Source of the DNA: Perkinsus olseni
Taxonomy: Eukaryota; Perkinsozoa; Perkinsida; Perkinsidae
Direction: 5' to 3'
Length of the DNA: 64,000 bases
NCBI GenBank assembly: GCA_013115135.1
Contig: JABANP010000011.1
Coordinates: forward strand, 295,304-359,303
Positions within the stretch are counted from its first letter, which is position 1, and each line of letters starts with the position of its first letter. This document shows positions 42,811 to 52,736 of this stretch, piece by piece. The position numbers were made by a program, and so were the translations under genes. The notes beneath the pieces are model-generated. The model saw only the letters and a program-made list of their open reading frames with translations, had not been told where the DNA came from and did no database searches.

Positions 42811-44431
42811 CTATTTGTTGGAAAGAGAAGAAAACCGGAAACTCAACCTGACACGAGTATCACCCAGCGACACTGGCGGCTCTCCCACCTCTGTGTTGAA
42901 GGATTCTGATCCGGTCGGGGATGGTTCCTGAGAGCCATCAATGCGGTGGATAGATGGGGTAGTCGCTGAAACTATTACAGTCTTGTTCTTCCCGCACGAC
43001 GATGCAGACGTGCGATCGTTGTTCAAGTCGTGAAGGAACGGGGGAGGGGATCTACCGAATAGCTGAGCACGAGTACGAGGGACCAATATATAAGCCTACT
43101 TAGTCGGGGATGATGATGATGAGGGTGAGGGTGAAGTAGATGACGACGACGTTGTCGAACTCCTTGAAGGATGCGAACCTCCGACGTCACCCGGATGGGG
43201 TATCGCAGGAGATATCTGATCAATATTAAACAGGATGTACGTCTGAGTGGACCCTGTAGTGGCTCACTTGTCCAAAAAGGAGAGACGGTCGTCGACCATC
43301 ATTAAGAGTTGGCGATGTCAATCTGGGCCGAGGCCTACCGCGTGTAAGGCTCAACATCTGAGGGGGAGTAGTGGTTAACAACAAGCTCTACAAGAGGCTT
43401 CAGCCGTGGATCCTACAGTTTCGCCATTCTTCAGAGGCGATTCAGGCCGACTCGCCGGAACTGGTTTAGACCCACCGGACGGGTCTGCAGATGGGGAAAA
43501 TCGATTGAACCGAGAGATGGCTTTCCCACCTGGTAGGTCAAAATTTGTTACTAAATCTTTCCCACTAGGAGTATCACCAGCATTGGTTGAAGGAGTACCT
43601 GGTTCAACTTCTGAACGGATCGCGGACAGTGGGCGACGGTTGTTACTCACCAGCACTGCGATCCGCAAAATAGGGGGTGCCAGACTTGGCGTCCTCGGTG
43701 GATGCGTAGGTGGTCTCCTCATAAGGGAAGCTGTCTGGGAGTGATTCACAAACCTTATAGGGCTTATTCAAGCTTGATGATTCAGCCGTTTCGGACACAT
43801 TAGTGGGCGAGACAGCAACCATTATCTGACAACAAGGCGATAGTGCTACAAAGGGCAGCGGAGAACTGAGTGATTCAGAGGGCAAGAAGGAAGACAGAGA
43901 TTGTGTCAGGTATCATGCGCTGGTGCTAGCAGACCCAGCTTACTTTTAATTGATGTACAAGTGTTGATAGAAATTGTCGAAATCAAACGCCGTGAGTTGG
44001 TTGTCTTCCTTTGGGGAGTCCGAAAACCTCCTTCAAGCGCAAACTTCAATCACGACTTCAAGCAGAGGGGGCAGTGGGCCTCGGCCTGGACAGCACCGAC
44101 TTCGCAGTAGTAGAAACCAATAGAACTTCTGGTAGGCAAGAGCTCAAGCAAGATCAATACGATTGAGGGGATCCGCAAGATTCACTTCTTGATGGGATTG
44201 TCCACAAGCGGGAACGAGGGCTTCTGCTGCCACGATTAAATCGAAGGCTGAGGACCAACTAAGCATGGAGGCAGTTACAATCTGGTTCCGTGAAGCCCCT
44301 TGGGCCAAGGAATGATACATTTCCTCATCCAGAGGGCCAGTAGGGACCAGTATTCTTTCACATCCACAGGTGGGGCGCGTGACGCTAGGAGTAGCTATCG
44401 CCATATCGAACAGTGAACGCGAGAACCCCAC
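42811..44431 (-). CDS. low-complexity multi-exon gene, unidentified
   Basis: Minus-strand open stretches with plausible coding content are separated by frame changes. They are GPLDEEMYHSLAQGASRNQI...LIVAAEALVPACGQ (44144-44431), SPTNVSETAESSSLNKPYKV...PYEETTYAS (43643-43885), ILRIAVLVSNNRRPLSAIRS...NRFSPSADPSGG (43375-43700) and TRAQLFGRSPPPFLHDLNND to FRFSSLSNK (42811-43086). Composition is Ser/Pro-rich apart from the first stretch. No domain is recognised, and start and splice sites are unresolved. It may be one gene or two. Confidence 0.35.
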
Positions 44432-44449
44432 TTACGCGAGTTCAATCCG

Positions 44450-44983
44450 CGGGTCCGGGAATGGCTCAAAAAGCCGCGCGAACTACGATTAAGTTCTAGG
44501 AAGAGACCTAACCGTCTCTTCGGCTCATCCGAAGAGTTAACTTGCACGCAACACTCCAATGCGAGAGAATGTTCACTGAAGAACTTTGAAGTAGAGCCGT
44601 AAACGAGATACTCTCGATGCTACAATGGCTGGCAACTCCCTCTTCACGTCCAGCCGACCGAGGAACAACAGTGCCTAAGATCCAGCCACAATGCATTACA
44701 GAATGCAAGCCACATCTGTCGGTGCGAAAAGGACGGGAAAATCACAAACGGAGTCGGCAAACTCATCTTGCCAGAGGAATACTGTGCTCTCTGAAGGACT
44801 CCTCATTTAGCAAACCGCTCAACGGAGAGACACCAAAAAACTCTCCGTGAATACATTAGAAACGCCGGGGACTTCAAGCCGTGTGCTTTGTTACGGAGCT
44901 CTATGAAATACACGCAATCAAACTAGTTTCATCGGTCACAGTCGGCTAAACATTTCAACTCCGCACAAGTATCGGGCGTGCGC
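44450..44983. other. interval before LTR element 1
   Basis: No supported gene. The 4-bp target site copy of element 1 (GAGT) sits at 44984-44987. Confidence 0.4.
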
Positions 44984-44987
44984 GAGT

Positions 44988-45169
44988 TCATCGTCGGGCG
45001 TTTCTATATCTGGACCAGTAGTCATTGTGTAACACAATAGGGAGCAGAGTTGGATGTAACAGGAGAATAAATACAATACTTAATGATTAACAACAGCAGC
45101 CACTCTACTAGCGCATATCCTGCGCAGCCACAGCTTGTGTGGAGAGTATCTATGGAGAGCGATGCATCA
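44988..45169 (-). repeat. 3' LTR of element 1
   Basis: A 182-bp direct repeat of 50690-50871. It lies downstream of the gag-pol stop, separated by the purine-rich tract. Confidence 0.92.
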
Positions 45170-45219
45170 CGCCCCCCAGGCTGGTTAGCATGAAAGAACA
45201 ACAGTCACTACAGAGAGCA

Positions 45220-48200
45220 TTAAACTGGAATCCCAGTTTTCCTCAGCTTGTTCTTGCACCGTGTAGTTAAGCAGCCTCTCGATGTGAGCTGAACATCAGA
45301 AACGACTTGAGGATACAATACCCACAAAGAGTGTTGACTACCGCAATCAAACCATCGACCGTGTTCGCCCAACAGTAAGCGACGCACCCAGAGGCGCGAC
45401 TCGAGTGGCTGGTTCTTCACAACGGTTCCCAGATCGTAGAAGTAGGTCTCGACCTGAGCCTCACACCATTCCACCGTGATGAACATTATAACATTACCCT
45501 CCTCAAGCTGACTCCTGGGCTTAGACAACAGATGATGTGGATCTGGTAGAGTCAGCTGCATACTCAATCCCTGAGAAGTGAGAGAGGCATTGCATTTTCT
45601 CACTTGATGCAGAGGCAAGGGCTCATCAATGCCGTACACAGTCACAGCAAGTCTATCCGGAAGAACTTCTCGAACAATGTAAGGACCCAGTGATTTGCTC
45701 CGACCCAGACCGTCGCGAATCACACGATAAATGAGAGAACCTTCACTAAGATCATTCTGCAAGTCATCAACGGAAGTACTACTTCGCTGGTTGAGAGCAT
45801 CGACCGACTTCGCACGGCGCTCAGCAACTTCGGAGCACCAGCCCTCAGTGAATGTATTAACGGCATTCCGGACTCTATCAGTGATGGCCACAGGATCATC
45901 AGATGCATGTAAATCATCATGATATCTAAAAGTATCAGTATCCAGCATCACCTCAAGGCTCCCTTTAGTAGATTCACCGTACAGCATCAACTCCGGAGTG
46001 AATACCGTTTCACTCCCACTCGTAACATACCGAATCGTAGTATTAATAACTCGTTGCACCAGAGGAATAACTGACAGGTCGGAAGTCAACAAGCGCTCCA
46101 AATGACGCTTGAGCGCCCTTACAATGACTTCGATTTGCCCTTGACTCTGAGGGGTAATGCCACTGGAAGGTACGAAGCTGATCTGAAGCTTCGCGTACAG
46201 GAGCCTCAGCACTTTGCTGCAGAAAGAGTGGCCTCTATCTGACCTAACAATCAGAGGTACTCCATACCGGAGTACCCACCGATCGAGCAGTAAACGCACT
46301 ACCGTAGGAACAGTCTGGTCCGACGCCACAGCCAATTCGGTATAATTACTGCAGCCATCGACCATTAGTAGGACCGAGCAACCGTGGAGAACAGTGCCAG
46401 AGCTCGGATCAGTATAAGTCCAACCACTCACAGGCCCTGCAAAATCAATGTATAACACTTCAAAACGCCTTGTAGCAACCGACTCCCGGTAGCCACTACC
46501 TGGCGTATGCCTGGCGCGCTCTCTGTCGCAACCAAGGCAGTGCCTGGTAAATGCTTCACAATCCGACAGCATCCCAGGCCAATACACCCATCTGCTCAGA
46601 CGATTCTTCATTTGAAGCGGCACCAGATGACCTACAGCATCATGCGCAAGTTGAAGTAGGCGATCCCGGAGTTCGTATTCGCCGATGTCAGCCGGCACAT
46701 ACACCCTCCAGCCAATCTTCAGCTTGACCAGCACGTACTCGCAGTCATCCTTCTGAACAACTTCGAAGCGATTAAGGAGAGACCTAGGCACACCAGTGTG
46801 CAACAAGCTAAGGATCTCAACGCCGTTCCAAGAAGTTCGATCCTTACCGATTAGAGCTCTTGATTGAGCAGTAACCCGCTGTAGGAATTCGCCCCCCAGC
46901 CCAGTGCTAGGGAGTAAGGAACTGGGCTCATCCGAAGCAGTAGTTGCCAGGACTTCAAAGGACTCGGAGTCGTCACCATCCACAGCTGAAATCAGATTAT
47001 TCAATCCCAAAGATGATAGGGTTCGAGAATAACCATCAGCCACAACATTTTCAACACCCGCGATATGATTGAGACTCACATCAATCTTCAGAGTATCTTG
47101 CCAGTCTAAGAGGATGTCCCGGACCGTCGCTACCAGCCTCCTCACTGCTAAGCGCTCCATGCCCTTAACACCCTGACAACCATGCTTAAGCCAGGCGAGA
47201 CAAGAAGAAGAGTCTAACAAGCATACCACCTTTTTGATCCTTTTATATATATCGGATCGTACAACAGCGTCGGCAGCAACCAGGGCTACATAGCAAGCAA
47301 ATAGTTCTCGCCGATTCACGTGCCAAGCACTACCATGAATCCTAGGGTTCCAGGGCATGGCAACTGCCCTGAGCTTGATCCCTTTCAAGGTGGTAATGAC
47401 ATAGCCGTAACCTTCGAGACTAGCATCACTGGCCACAACGAGAGTGTGCTCTAACTCACCAATGGAAGAGTGTACACAATCCGACGATGCCTCACTATCT
47501 TGTTGCAAGCAGCCGACGATACGATTCATAAGCTTCACCTCGGCAGCCTTAAACTGCAGAGGGACCTTCCATTTGCCGATGGGTTCCACCTTAGAGGCAT
47601 ATCTTGCTAGCAGAGAGCATAGACAGCTTCTTACCGGATGCACATATAGAGGGTTAGAAGCTTGCAGTATGCCAATGAAAGCCGCTAGCTGACTCCTCGT
47701 GAGCGGATCCTTGATAGCAAAGTCACTCACAAACCGCCGCTTCTCCGGTGATTTGCAAATGCAATGCATCTGAAGGGCACCACAGTGAACACGAAGCAGA
47801 ACCCCCAGGCATAGTTCCCACTCTGGAGAGCATTTTACTCGAGCAATCTCATCGGCAGAATCTGATAATACTCGAGTTTTCTCCAGTGGCAACATAAGAC
47901 CTATGCGATTACCAATCGCACTTAGAATGGGGATGATCTTAGCCGCTTCGTTAACCGACGAACATATCTGAATATCGTCATAAAAAACAGCAGTATATGC
48001 CTGAGCCAGCTCAGGCGCATACGCTCCAAAGACTCGACGCAGCCACGCCACTCCATTTTCTAGAATGGCAGGGCCGCACAAAAGACCGAACGCCAAACGG
48101 CGGCATTTATAGAAACGCCGGTTACATAATATAAAGATAAAGGGTAAGTCCATGCCATCACAAGATCTGGATTTATTGGTCTCGTCATTGTCAGAGCCAA

Positions 48201-50727
48201 TAGTAGCCAGTCGAAACCTATAAAAGGCTCGATGGATATCCATGGATATCAGTACCCGATTAGCAGTACCGAGCTTCAGAGTAGAATCACTCGGACCATC
48301 GTTTCTGGTTGAAGACAGCCTATCAGGACCACAGAAATTCACCCGCAAACCCGTCAGTAAATCAGTAGTAGTCCTACCGCCATAGGAAGCACTATAACTG
48401 CCAGTATTAGTGAACTTCTTATTGAGTTGCACTGCATCTATGACAGGTCTCGTCTTGAAGCTTGACGTCTTCTCATAGACATCTCCTTCAACTGTAGATG
48501 AAGTACTAGAAGTAACTGGAAAGCAGATAACAGTGGGAATGCCAGGTTCCTTCCGAACCTCACTCTCATCAACCTCCTCCCAGTGACCGTCTTCACAGAA
48601 CTGACTAACAGCTTGGTCATATTGTTGACGCTGAACTTCAGGCAATTTCCGATATATATCATAACCATAATCATAGACTGAAGGAGAAGCAGTCTTGTCA
48701 TCGGTAAAAGCAACACCAGGGGCACAGGATGAATCAACAGCCATCTCACAGCAGTACTTCTGGTCTGGATGATCACGAGCCTCCTTATCATCCAGCTTAC
48801 GCAACCTCATCAGAAAGCCTTCAGCCGAAGGGACCCTTGTCCATTCAGCCGACAGCGTACCCTCTATGACCTCATCTAGTTTATCCCAATCCACGGCACC
48901 CTCAGGTGGCACCGTCGAAAGCTGCTTCGCAGTTTCATGATTCAAGAGTAAATCACTCTGAGAAGGGAGCTTCGGGACAACACCGCATTTCACTACATAG
49001 AAACCATTGCCCAGCGTAACCAATACCTCGGCAGTTCGCGTGAACTTGTGAACCTCACCGCCAATACCAGAGAAAGAAGTAGGTCTAATACTTCGAGTGA
49101 GCAATCCATGATGTTCAACGAATCCAGAGGTAATAAGGTTAAGCTGGCTACCACTATCACAGCAGACTCTAACCTTAATAGAGGGGCTGGAAGCATTAGG
49201 GCGTAGCTTCCCCTCAACTACATTGATATTAGCGCAAATCAAATCATGATAACCCGAAACCGATGAGTCGCTAGCAGGGGCACTACCTAACGTGACTGCA
49301 ACAGTGGCATCATCATGGGTATCACTAGATTCACTATCATGAGCCGAAGAGGTTGCGCTATTAAAATGGTCATCTTCAGGAACATCATTACCGGACCCCG
49401 CAGTAACCACAGATGTTGTTGGAGATGTCTTCGTACCCTGAAGCCTTGGGGATCGACGAGGTCGGATGTGAGCAAACTTACAATTCGCACCATACTTGCA
49501 GCTTCCTGTTTCAAAGAAGTCGAAGCAGTACTCTGCTCTTTTTCCTGGCTTCGATCCGCTACTCTTGTTCCCACCCAACGTGCCCGAAGTAGATGAACTC
49601 GCAGGTGGCGAACGTTGAGTTGAGGGTGATGACGAACTGCCAGAGGTCTTGGACTGAGAATCCTTATCAGGAAAAGTAACCCTAGCTTTTCCCACCTCTG
49701 ACGAAAAAGCATTATTCTTCTGCCCATGCTTCCGGGTAGTATCACGACCGTTCTTCGTATCCTTGGACGGAACAGTACCATGAGCAGCAGAACCTGCAGT
49801 ACCAAGTAACTCGTCCAAAGTTAACGGACTATACACCTTGGCCATATCTTCCAAAATCTGGTCGAACTGGTTCAAATCGGTAGTCTCCATCAAATCTGGG
49901 AAGTACTGAGACTTGATTGCTGAATCCCTAAAGAACGGGAAGCTGTCCAGACAGCTGATGAGCTTGTCACGTCGCAGACTCCAACCGTCTGAACTACCCA
50001 AATCAATATGTAACACTTGAGCAGCCCTGAGTCGTTCTTCACTACAAAAGCGACTCCAAACATAACCATTAGGCTCCAAATCAACCCAATGCTTGAGCAA
50101 AAGACTACTATCAGCCTCAGCAAAGTCCTGCTCAAGGCGTTCATAAACTTCTTTAAGAACATCATGACAGCCTGACAACCAAATCTGAACACCCTTACAC
50201 ATCTTTTTCTCAGCTTCTGTATCACCTTCCTCCGGAACATCAATACCAGTCCACAAGGTAAGAGTTGGGAGATGATTAAAGCATATCTCCTGTAAGGCAG
50301 AAGCTTGCTCATCAGGCAGAACATAAGCTAACACAACAAGCTTCAAAGGGGATGTAAGACGAGAGGTATCCAATACATTAACTACCTTCCTCCAGCACCC
50401 CTCCGTCCAATGCTTTGGGCGAGCGAGATTCCAAGCCTTGCAGAATGCTGAAGGACTCAGCTGCAAAAGCTTGTCATTGGGGCCTCGGAAAGATAACCCT
50501 GGAAGTGAACCATAGACGCAGAAAGACGTCAGTCCAACCATATTCTGGACTGCGAGGGAAACATTCTCTAATCGACGAAGTGAACGTTCGCTTAGAGCCT
50601 CCGAGGAATCAACGAACTCGTTTTCCTTATCCAACTCCTTGATAACCGTGTCCTTCAAGAAAGCAAACCTTTTCCTGGACGGTGCACCATCATCGTCGGG
50701 CGTTTCTATATCTGGACCAGTAGTCAT
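45220..50727 (-). CDS. gag-pol polyprotein of LTR element 1
   Basis: A single frame of 1835 residues from the first ATG at 50727 (MTTGPDIETPDDDGAPSRKR). That ATG lies inside the 5' LTR; the upstream extension has no ATG. Approximate positions: Gag region 1-390; a CCCH finger (CFDFFETGSCKYGANCKFAH) near 400-420 instead of the usual CCHC knuckle; aspartic protease at about 522 (CCDSGSQLNLI, then FSGIGGEVHKF); reverse transcriptase with MDIHRAFYRF near 830 and active site FYDDI near 916; RNase H (VVASDASLEGYGY near 1098, CLLDSSSCLAWLK); integrase with an HHCC zinc site near 1362, catalytic D (YIDFAGP), D (VRSDRGHSF) and E (GQIEVIVRALKR), last spacing about 36; then an integrase C-terminal SH3-like region and a unique tail. 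No stops or shifts, so it is potentially active. Confidence 0.92.
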   Translation of the reverse strand: MTTGPDIETPDDDGAPSRKRFAFLKDTVIKELDKENEFVDSSEALSERSLRRLENVSLAVQNMVGLTSFCVYGSLPGLSFRGPNDKLLQLSPSAFCKAWNLARPKHWTEGCWRKVVNVLDTSRLTSPLKLVVLAYVLPDEQASALQEICFNHLPTLTLWTGIDVPEEGDTEAEKKMCKGVQIWLSGCHDVLKEVYERLEQDFAEADSSLLLKHWVDLEPNGYVWSRFCSEERLRAAQVLHIDLGSSDGWSLRRDKLISCLDSFPFFRDSAIKSQYFPDLMETTDLNQFDQILEDMAKVYSPLTLDELLGTAGSAAHGTVPSKDTKNGRDTTRKHGQKNNAFSSEVGKARVTFPDKDSQSKTSGSSSSPSTQRSPPASSSTSGTLGGNKSSGSKPGKRAEYCFDFFETGSCKYGANCKFAHIRPRRSPRLQGTKTSPTTSVVTAGSGNDVPEDDHFNSATSSAHDSESSDTHDDATVAVTLGSAPASDSSVSGYHDLICANINVVEGKLRPNASSPSIKVRVCCDSGSQLNLITSGFVEHHGLLTRSIRPTSFSGIGGEVHKFTRTAEVLVTLGNGFYVVKCGVVPKLPSQSDLLLNHETAKQLSTVPPEGAVDWDKLDEVIEGTLSAEWTRVPSAEGFLMRLRKLDDKEARDHPDQKYCCEMAVDSSCAPGVAFTDDKTASPSVYDYGYDIYRKLPEVQRQQYDQAVSQFCEDGHWEEVDESEVRKEPGIPTVICFPVTSSTSSTVEGDVYEKTSSFKTRPVIDAVQLNKKFTNTGSYSASYGGRTTTDLLTGLRVNFCGPDRLSSTRNDGPSDSTLKLGTANRVLISMDIHRAFYRFRLATIGSDNDETNKSRSCDGMDLPFIFILCNRRFYKCRRLAFGLLCGPAILENGVAWLRRVFGAYAPELAQAYTAVFYDDIQICSSVNEAAKIIPILSAIGNRIGLMLPLEKTRVLSDSADEIARVKCSPEWELCLGVLLRVHCGALQMHCICKSPEKRRFVSDFAIKDPLTRSQLAAFIGILQASNPLYVHPVRSCLCSLLARYASKVEPIGKWKVPLQFKAAEVKLMNRIVGCLQQDSEASSDCVHSSIGELEHTLVVASDASLEGYGYVITTLKGIKLRAVAMPWNPRIHGSAWHVNRRELFACYVALVAADAVVRSDIYKRIKKVVCLLDSSSCLAWLKHGCQGVKGMERLAVRRLVATVRDILLDWQDTLKIDVSLNHIAGVENVVADGYSRTLSSLGLNNLISAVDGDDSESFEVLATTASDEPSSLLPSTGLGGEFLQRVTAQSRALIGKDRTSWNGVEILSLLHTGVPRSLLNRFEVVQKDDCEYVLVKLKIGWRVYVPADIGEYELRDRLLQLAHDAVGHLVPLQMKNRLSRWVYWPGMLSDCEAFTRHCLGCDRERARHTPGSGYRESVATRRFEVLYIDFAGPVSGWTYTDPSSGTVLHGCSVLLMVDGCSNYTELAVASDQTVPTVVRLLLDRWVLRYGVPLIVRSDRGHSFCSKVLRLLYAKLQISFVPSSGITPQSQGQIEVIVRALKRHLERLLTSDLSVIPLVQRVINTTIRYVTSGSETVFTPELMLYGESTKGSLEVMLDTDTFRYHDDLHASDDPVAITDRVRNAVNTFTEGWCSEVAERRAKSVDALNQRSSTSVDDLQNDLSEGSLIYRVIRDGLGRSKSLGPYIVREVLPDRLAVTVYGIDEPLPLHQVRKCNASLTSQGLSMQLTLPDPHHLLSKPRSQLEEGNVIMFITVEWCEAQVETYFYDLGTVVKNQPLESRLWVRRLLLGEHGRWFDCGSQHSLWVLYPQVVSDVQLTSRGCLTTRCKNKLRKTGIPV
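50677..50689 (-). promoter_or_regulatory. primer binding site of element 1
   Basis: The minus strand reads TGGTGCACCGTCC immediately after the LTR. It starts with the TGG complementary to the tRNA CCA end. The priming tRNA (3' end GGACGGTGCACCA) is not identified. The site is translated as part of gag. Confidence 0.75.
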
Positions 50728-50871
50728 TGTGTAACACAATAGGGAGCAGAGTTGGATGTAACAGGAGAATAAATACAATACTTAATGATTAACAACAGCA
50801 GCCACTCTACTAGCGCATATCCTGCGCAGCCACAGCTTGTGTGGAGAGTATCTATGGAGAGCGATGCATCA
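50690..50871 (-). repeat. 5' LTR of element 1 (contains the gag-pol start codon)
   Basis: 182 bp, identical to 44988-45169. The gag-pol ATG at 50727 lies 37 bp before the LTR's 3' edge, so about twelve residues are LTR-encoded. Confidence 0.92.
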
Positions 50872-50875
50872 GAGT

Positions 50876-51380
50876 CAAACAGCGCAGAATCGCCCTCGGG
50901 CCGTTGCGTTGCGTTCACGGATTTTTTGTTCCTGCGAGATGACATCACCTTCAGGACAAGATAATCTGGCATCACGAGCCGGCCGATTGGTAGGATTTTG
51001 TCACCTTCGTGATGCGCGCCCAGAACTTCGTACTCGTACGCCCAGTGAAATGCTGGTTGAATGCTTGGATACGCCAATCTGAGCGTCCCATGACTATAAC
51101 GTCTCAAGCCACGGCCATGTAGAAGAATATTTGTAGATGATCCCGCGTGCTCGATATCCGGGATATCCGGGGTGTTCAGAAAAATCAGCCGGAATCAATT
51201 CCAGAAAGTATTCTTAGAATTGATTCTCAGAATTGATTCTCGAATCGTGTTCAGAGGATTCCATTCTCAAATATCTCGGAATATGTTCCAGAATCGATTC
51301 CGAAACGTGTTCAACGGATCGCATTCTCAGAACGCAATCTTAGAATGGATTCTGGAAACGTTTCAACCGCAACGTCCACG
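50876..51380. repeat. inter-element spacer with degenerate GATTCT/AGAATT repeats
   Basis: Between 51180 and 51370 the sequence is built from variants of AGAATTGATTCT and GAATCGATTCC, with roughly 12-25 bp spacing. They look like a decayed short satellite directly outside the 5' LTR of element 2. No gene is seen. Confidence 0.5.
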
Positions 51381-51653
51381 TGTGACGGTGTGAAGTGTGG
51401 TATCGGCCGGAATCGGGACAGCACTGCACAATGGTGCACGATTGTGTAGTGCAGGACGGGTGCTTCAAGCTAAGCTTCGCTAGATCGATTTCGTAGCCAT
51501 TACTCCGTGCAGACTCGGTTGTCTGACGTGGTTTGTCGACGTATCATATAGCTTTGGTGACTCGTGTCGCCTTGGGTATTATCTATACGTTTGGTTGCTT
51601 CTGAGTTGCAGTACATCTTTTGGGTCGGGTTCACTACGCGAGTATTCCTGACA
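51381..51653 (+). repeat. 5' LTR of element 2
   Basis: 273 bp, bounded by TGTGAC and CTGACA. Confidence 0.92.
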
Positions 51654-51656
51654 TTT

Positions 51657-51669
51657 TGGTAGCAGCTCC
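51657..51669 (+). promoter_or_regulatory. primer binding site of element 2
   Basis: TGGTAGCAGCTCC lies 3 nt after the 5' LTR. Its first nine bases fit the complement of an initiator-tRNA-Met 3' end, a common Ty3/gypsy primer; the later bases do not. Confidence 0.65.
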
Positions 51670-51716
51670 TTGTTCGAAGTACTGCGACTTTGGTATCGAC
51701 ATTAACTCCAACGATT

Positions 51717-52736
51717 ATGTCCTCTATCTTACAAGATTCTACGACTGGTGTGGACGGTGAAGAGTCCGACTTCCTATCACCTACTTCTCGAGATGGTAAC
51801 GCTGACAACGGCACGACCACCGCTACTATATTGCGAGAACCCCGAGTCAACATGGCGGACGGTGACAACGACAACCAACAGGCCGGAGCCGTTAGTGTGC
51901 AACTTTCCAGCAGAATGCCCCATCCCTTCGATGGTACTACCGACTTCCGGTCATGGCTTCGTCGTTATGAGGCAGCAGCCGATGCGGCTCAGTGGTCGGA
52001 GCGTTCGCGAGCATCTCGTCTTGGTATGTACTTGGAAGAAGACTTCTTTGACTCATGGGAAGAGTTGGCAAGTAAGACGAACTGGAAGGACGACAAGGTA
52101 TTAATGCTGAGTCTCTTCGCTAAGCGTTCGCCGGATGAAGCGCTTCGGGCTTTCAATTCTCTTGCGTGGGACGGTCATCAGCGCTTTGTGGTCTTTGCGG
52201 CTCGTCTTGGTCGGTATCTGAAGGAGTATAACCGGTCTCTTCCAGAAGGTCAACGTATGTCTGCGGAGTCTATGGGTCGGCAGATTTTCGACCGGTGTGT
52301 TGCGGTTGCTCCTGAAGGTGCCCAGCAAGAGCTCCGCAAGCAGCAAGACCATTCTATTCGTGCTATCTGCTCCATCGTCGATGACTATAACCCGGGTACC
52401 GCTACTAAGGACGGTCGTATGATATCAAGGCCTCCAGTCACGGCAGAATCCCAGCCCCTCGCGGCTGAGATTAGCAAGGCTCTTCAATCTGTGTTGGCTC
52501 CTATGATGGAAAACTTGGCCGGTATTACTCAAAGGCTGAATTCCCAACAAAGATTTGGCAAGGGTAATGGTGGCAAGGGCCGTGGTCGCGGGGGTTGTGG
52601 TAATTGTGGCGGCGCTCACTCTGCGTTGGCTTGCCCTAATAAGGCGTTTGACTCTGGCTGTTTTAAGTGTGGTCAGACCGGTCATCTCGCTCGTAATTGT
52701 CCGTCCCGTTCTAAGCCGCCTAGTCCGGGAAACTAG
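51717..52736 (+). CDS. Gag protein of element 2
   Basis: 339 residues from the first ATG (MSSILQDSTTGVDGEESDFL); the frame is open a little further upstream without an ATG. A helical capsid-like region (MPHPFDGTTDFRSWLRRYEA, then CVAVAPEGAQQELRKQQ) resembles Ty3-type retrotransposon Gag. The C-terminus holds two zinc knuckles: a variant CGNCGGAHSALAC (C-x2-C-x3-H-x4-C) and a canonical CFKCGQTGHLARNC. Translation ends at TAG 52734-52736, directly after the GGGAAAC slippery site, so Gag is the default product and Gag-Pol the frameshift product. Confidence 0.92.
   Translation: MSSILQDSTTGVDGEESDFLSPTSRDGNADNGTTTATILREPRVNMADGDNDNQQAGAVSVQLSSRMPHPFDGTTDFRSWLRRYEAAADAAQWSERSRASRLGMYLEEDFFDSWEELASKTNWKDDKVLMLSLFAKRSPDEALRAFNSLAWDGHQRFVVFAARLGRYLKEYNRSLPEGQRMSAESMGRQIFDRCVAVAPEGAQQELRKQQDHSIRAICSIVDDYNPGTATKDGRMISRPPVTAESQPLAAEISKALQSVLAPMMENLAGITQRLNSQQRFGKGNGGKGRGRGGCGNCGGAHSALACPNKAFDSGCFKCGQTGHLARNCPSRSKPPSPGN

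Larger units (their letters stand above)
44988..50871 (-). mobile_element. complete LTR retrotransposon 1 (BEL/Pao-like or divergent Ty3-like)
   Basis: Two 182-bp direct repeats (44988-45169 and 50690-50871), identical by eye, bound a single gag-pol frame on the minus strand. A GAGT duplication flanks the insertion (44984-44987 and 50872-50875). In element orientation each LTR begins TGATGCATCG. Directly after the 5' LTR is a primer binding site (TGGTGCACCGTCC, minus strand from 50689), and directly before the 3' LTR a purine tract (GGGGGGCG, minus strand, 45177-45170). Domain order PR-RT-RH-IN fits Ty3 or BEL/Pao; the protease signature DSGSQ with a downstream GIGG resembles BEL/Pao. Identical LTRs and an unbroken frame point to recent insertion. 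Confidence 0.9.

Noticed and set aside
44432..44465. GCGAGTTCAATCCGCGG resembling a tRNA T arm
   Set aside because: No acceptor or anticodon stems can be formed around it.
45720..50324. Several 60-170-residue frames inside element 1 on both strands
   Set aside because: Out-of-frame shadows of the gag-pol polyprotein.
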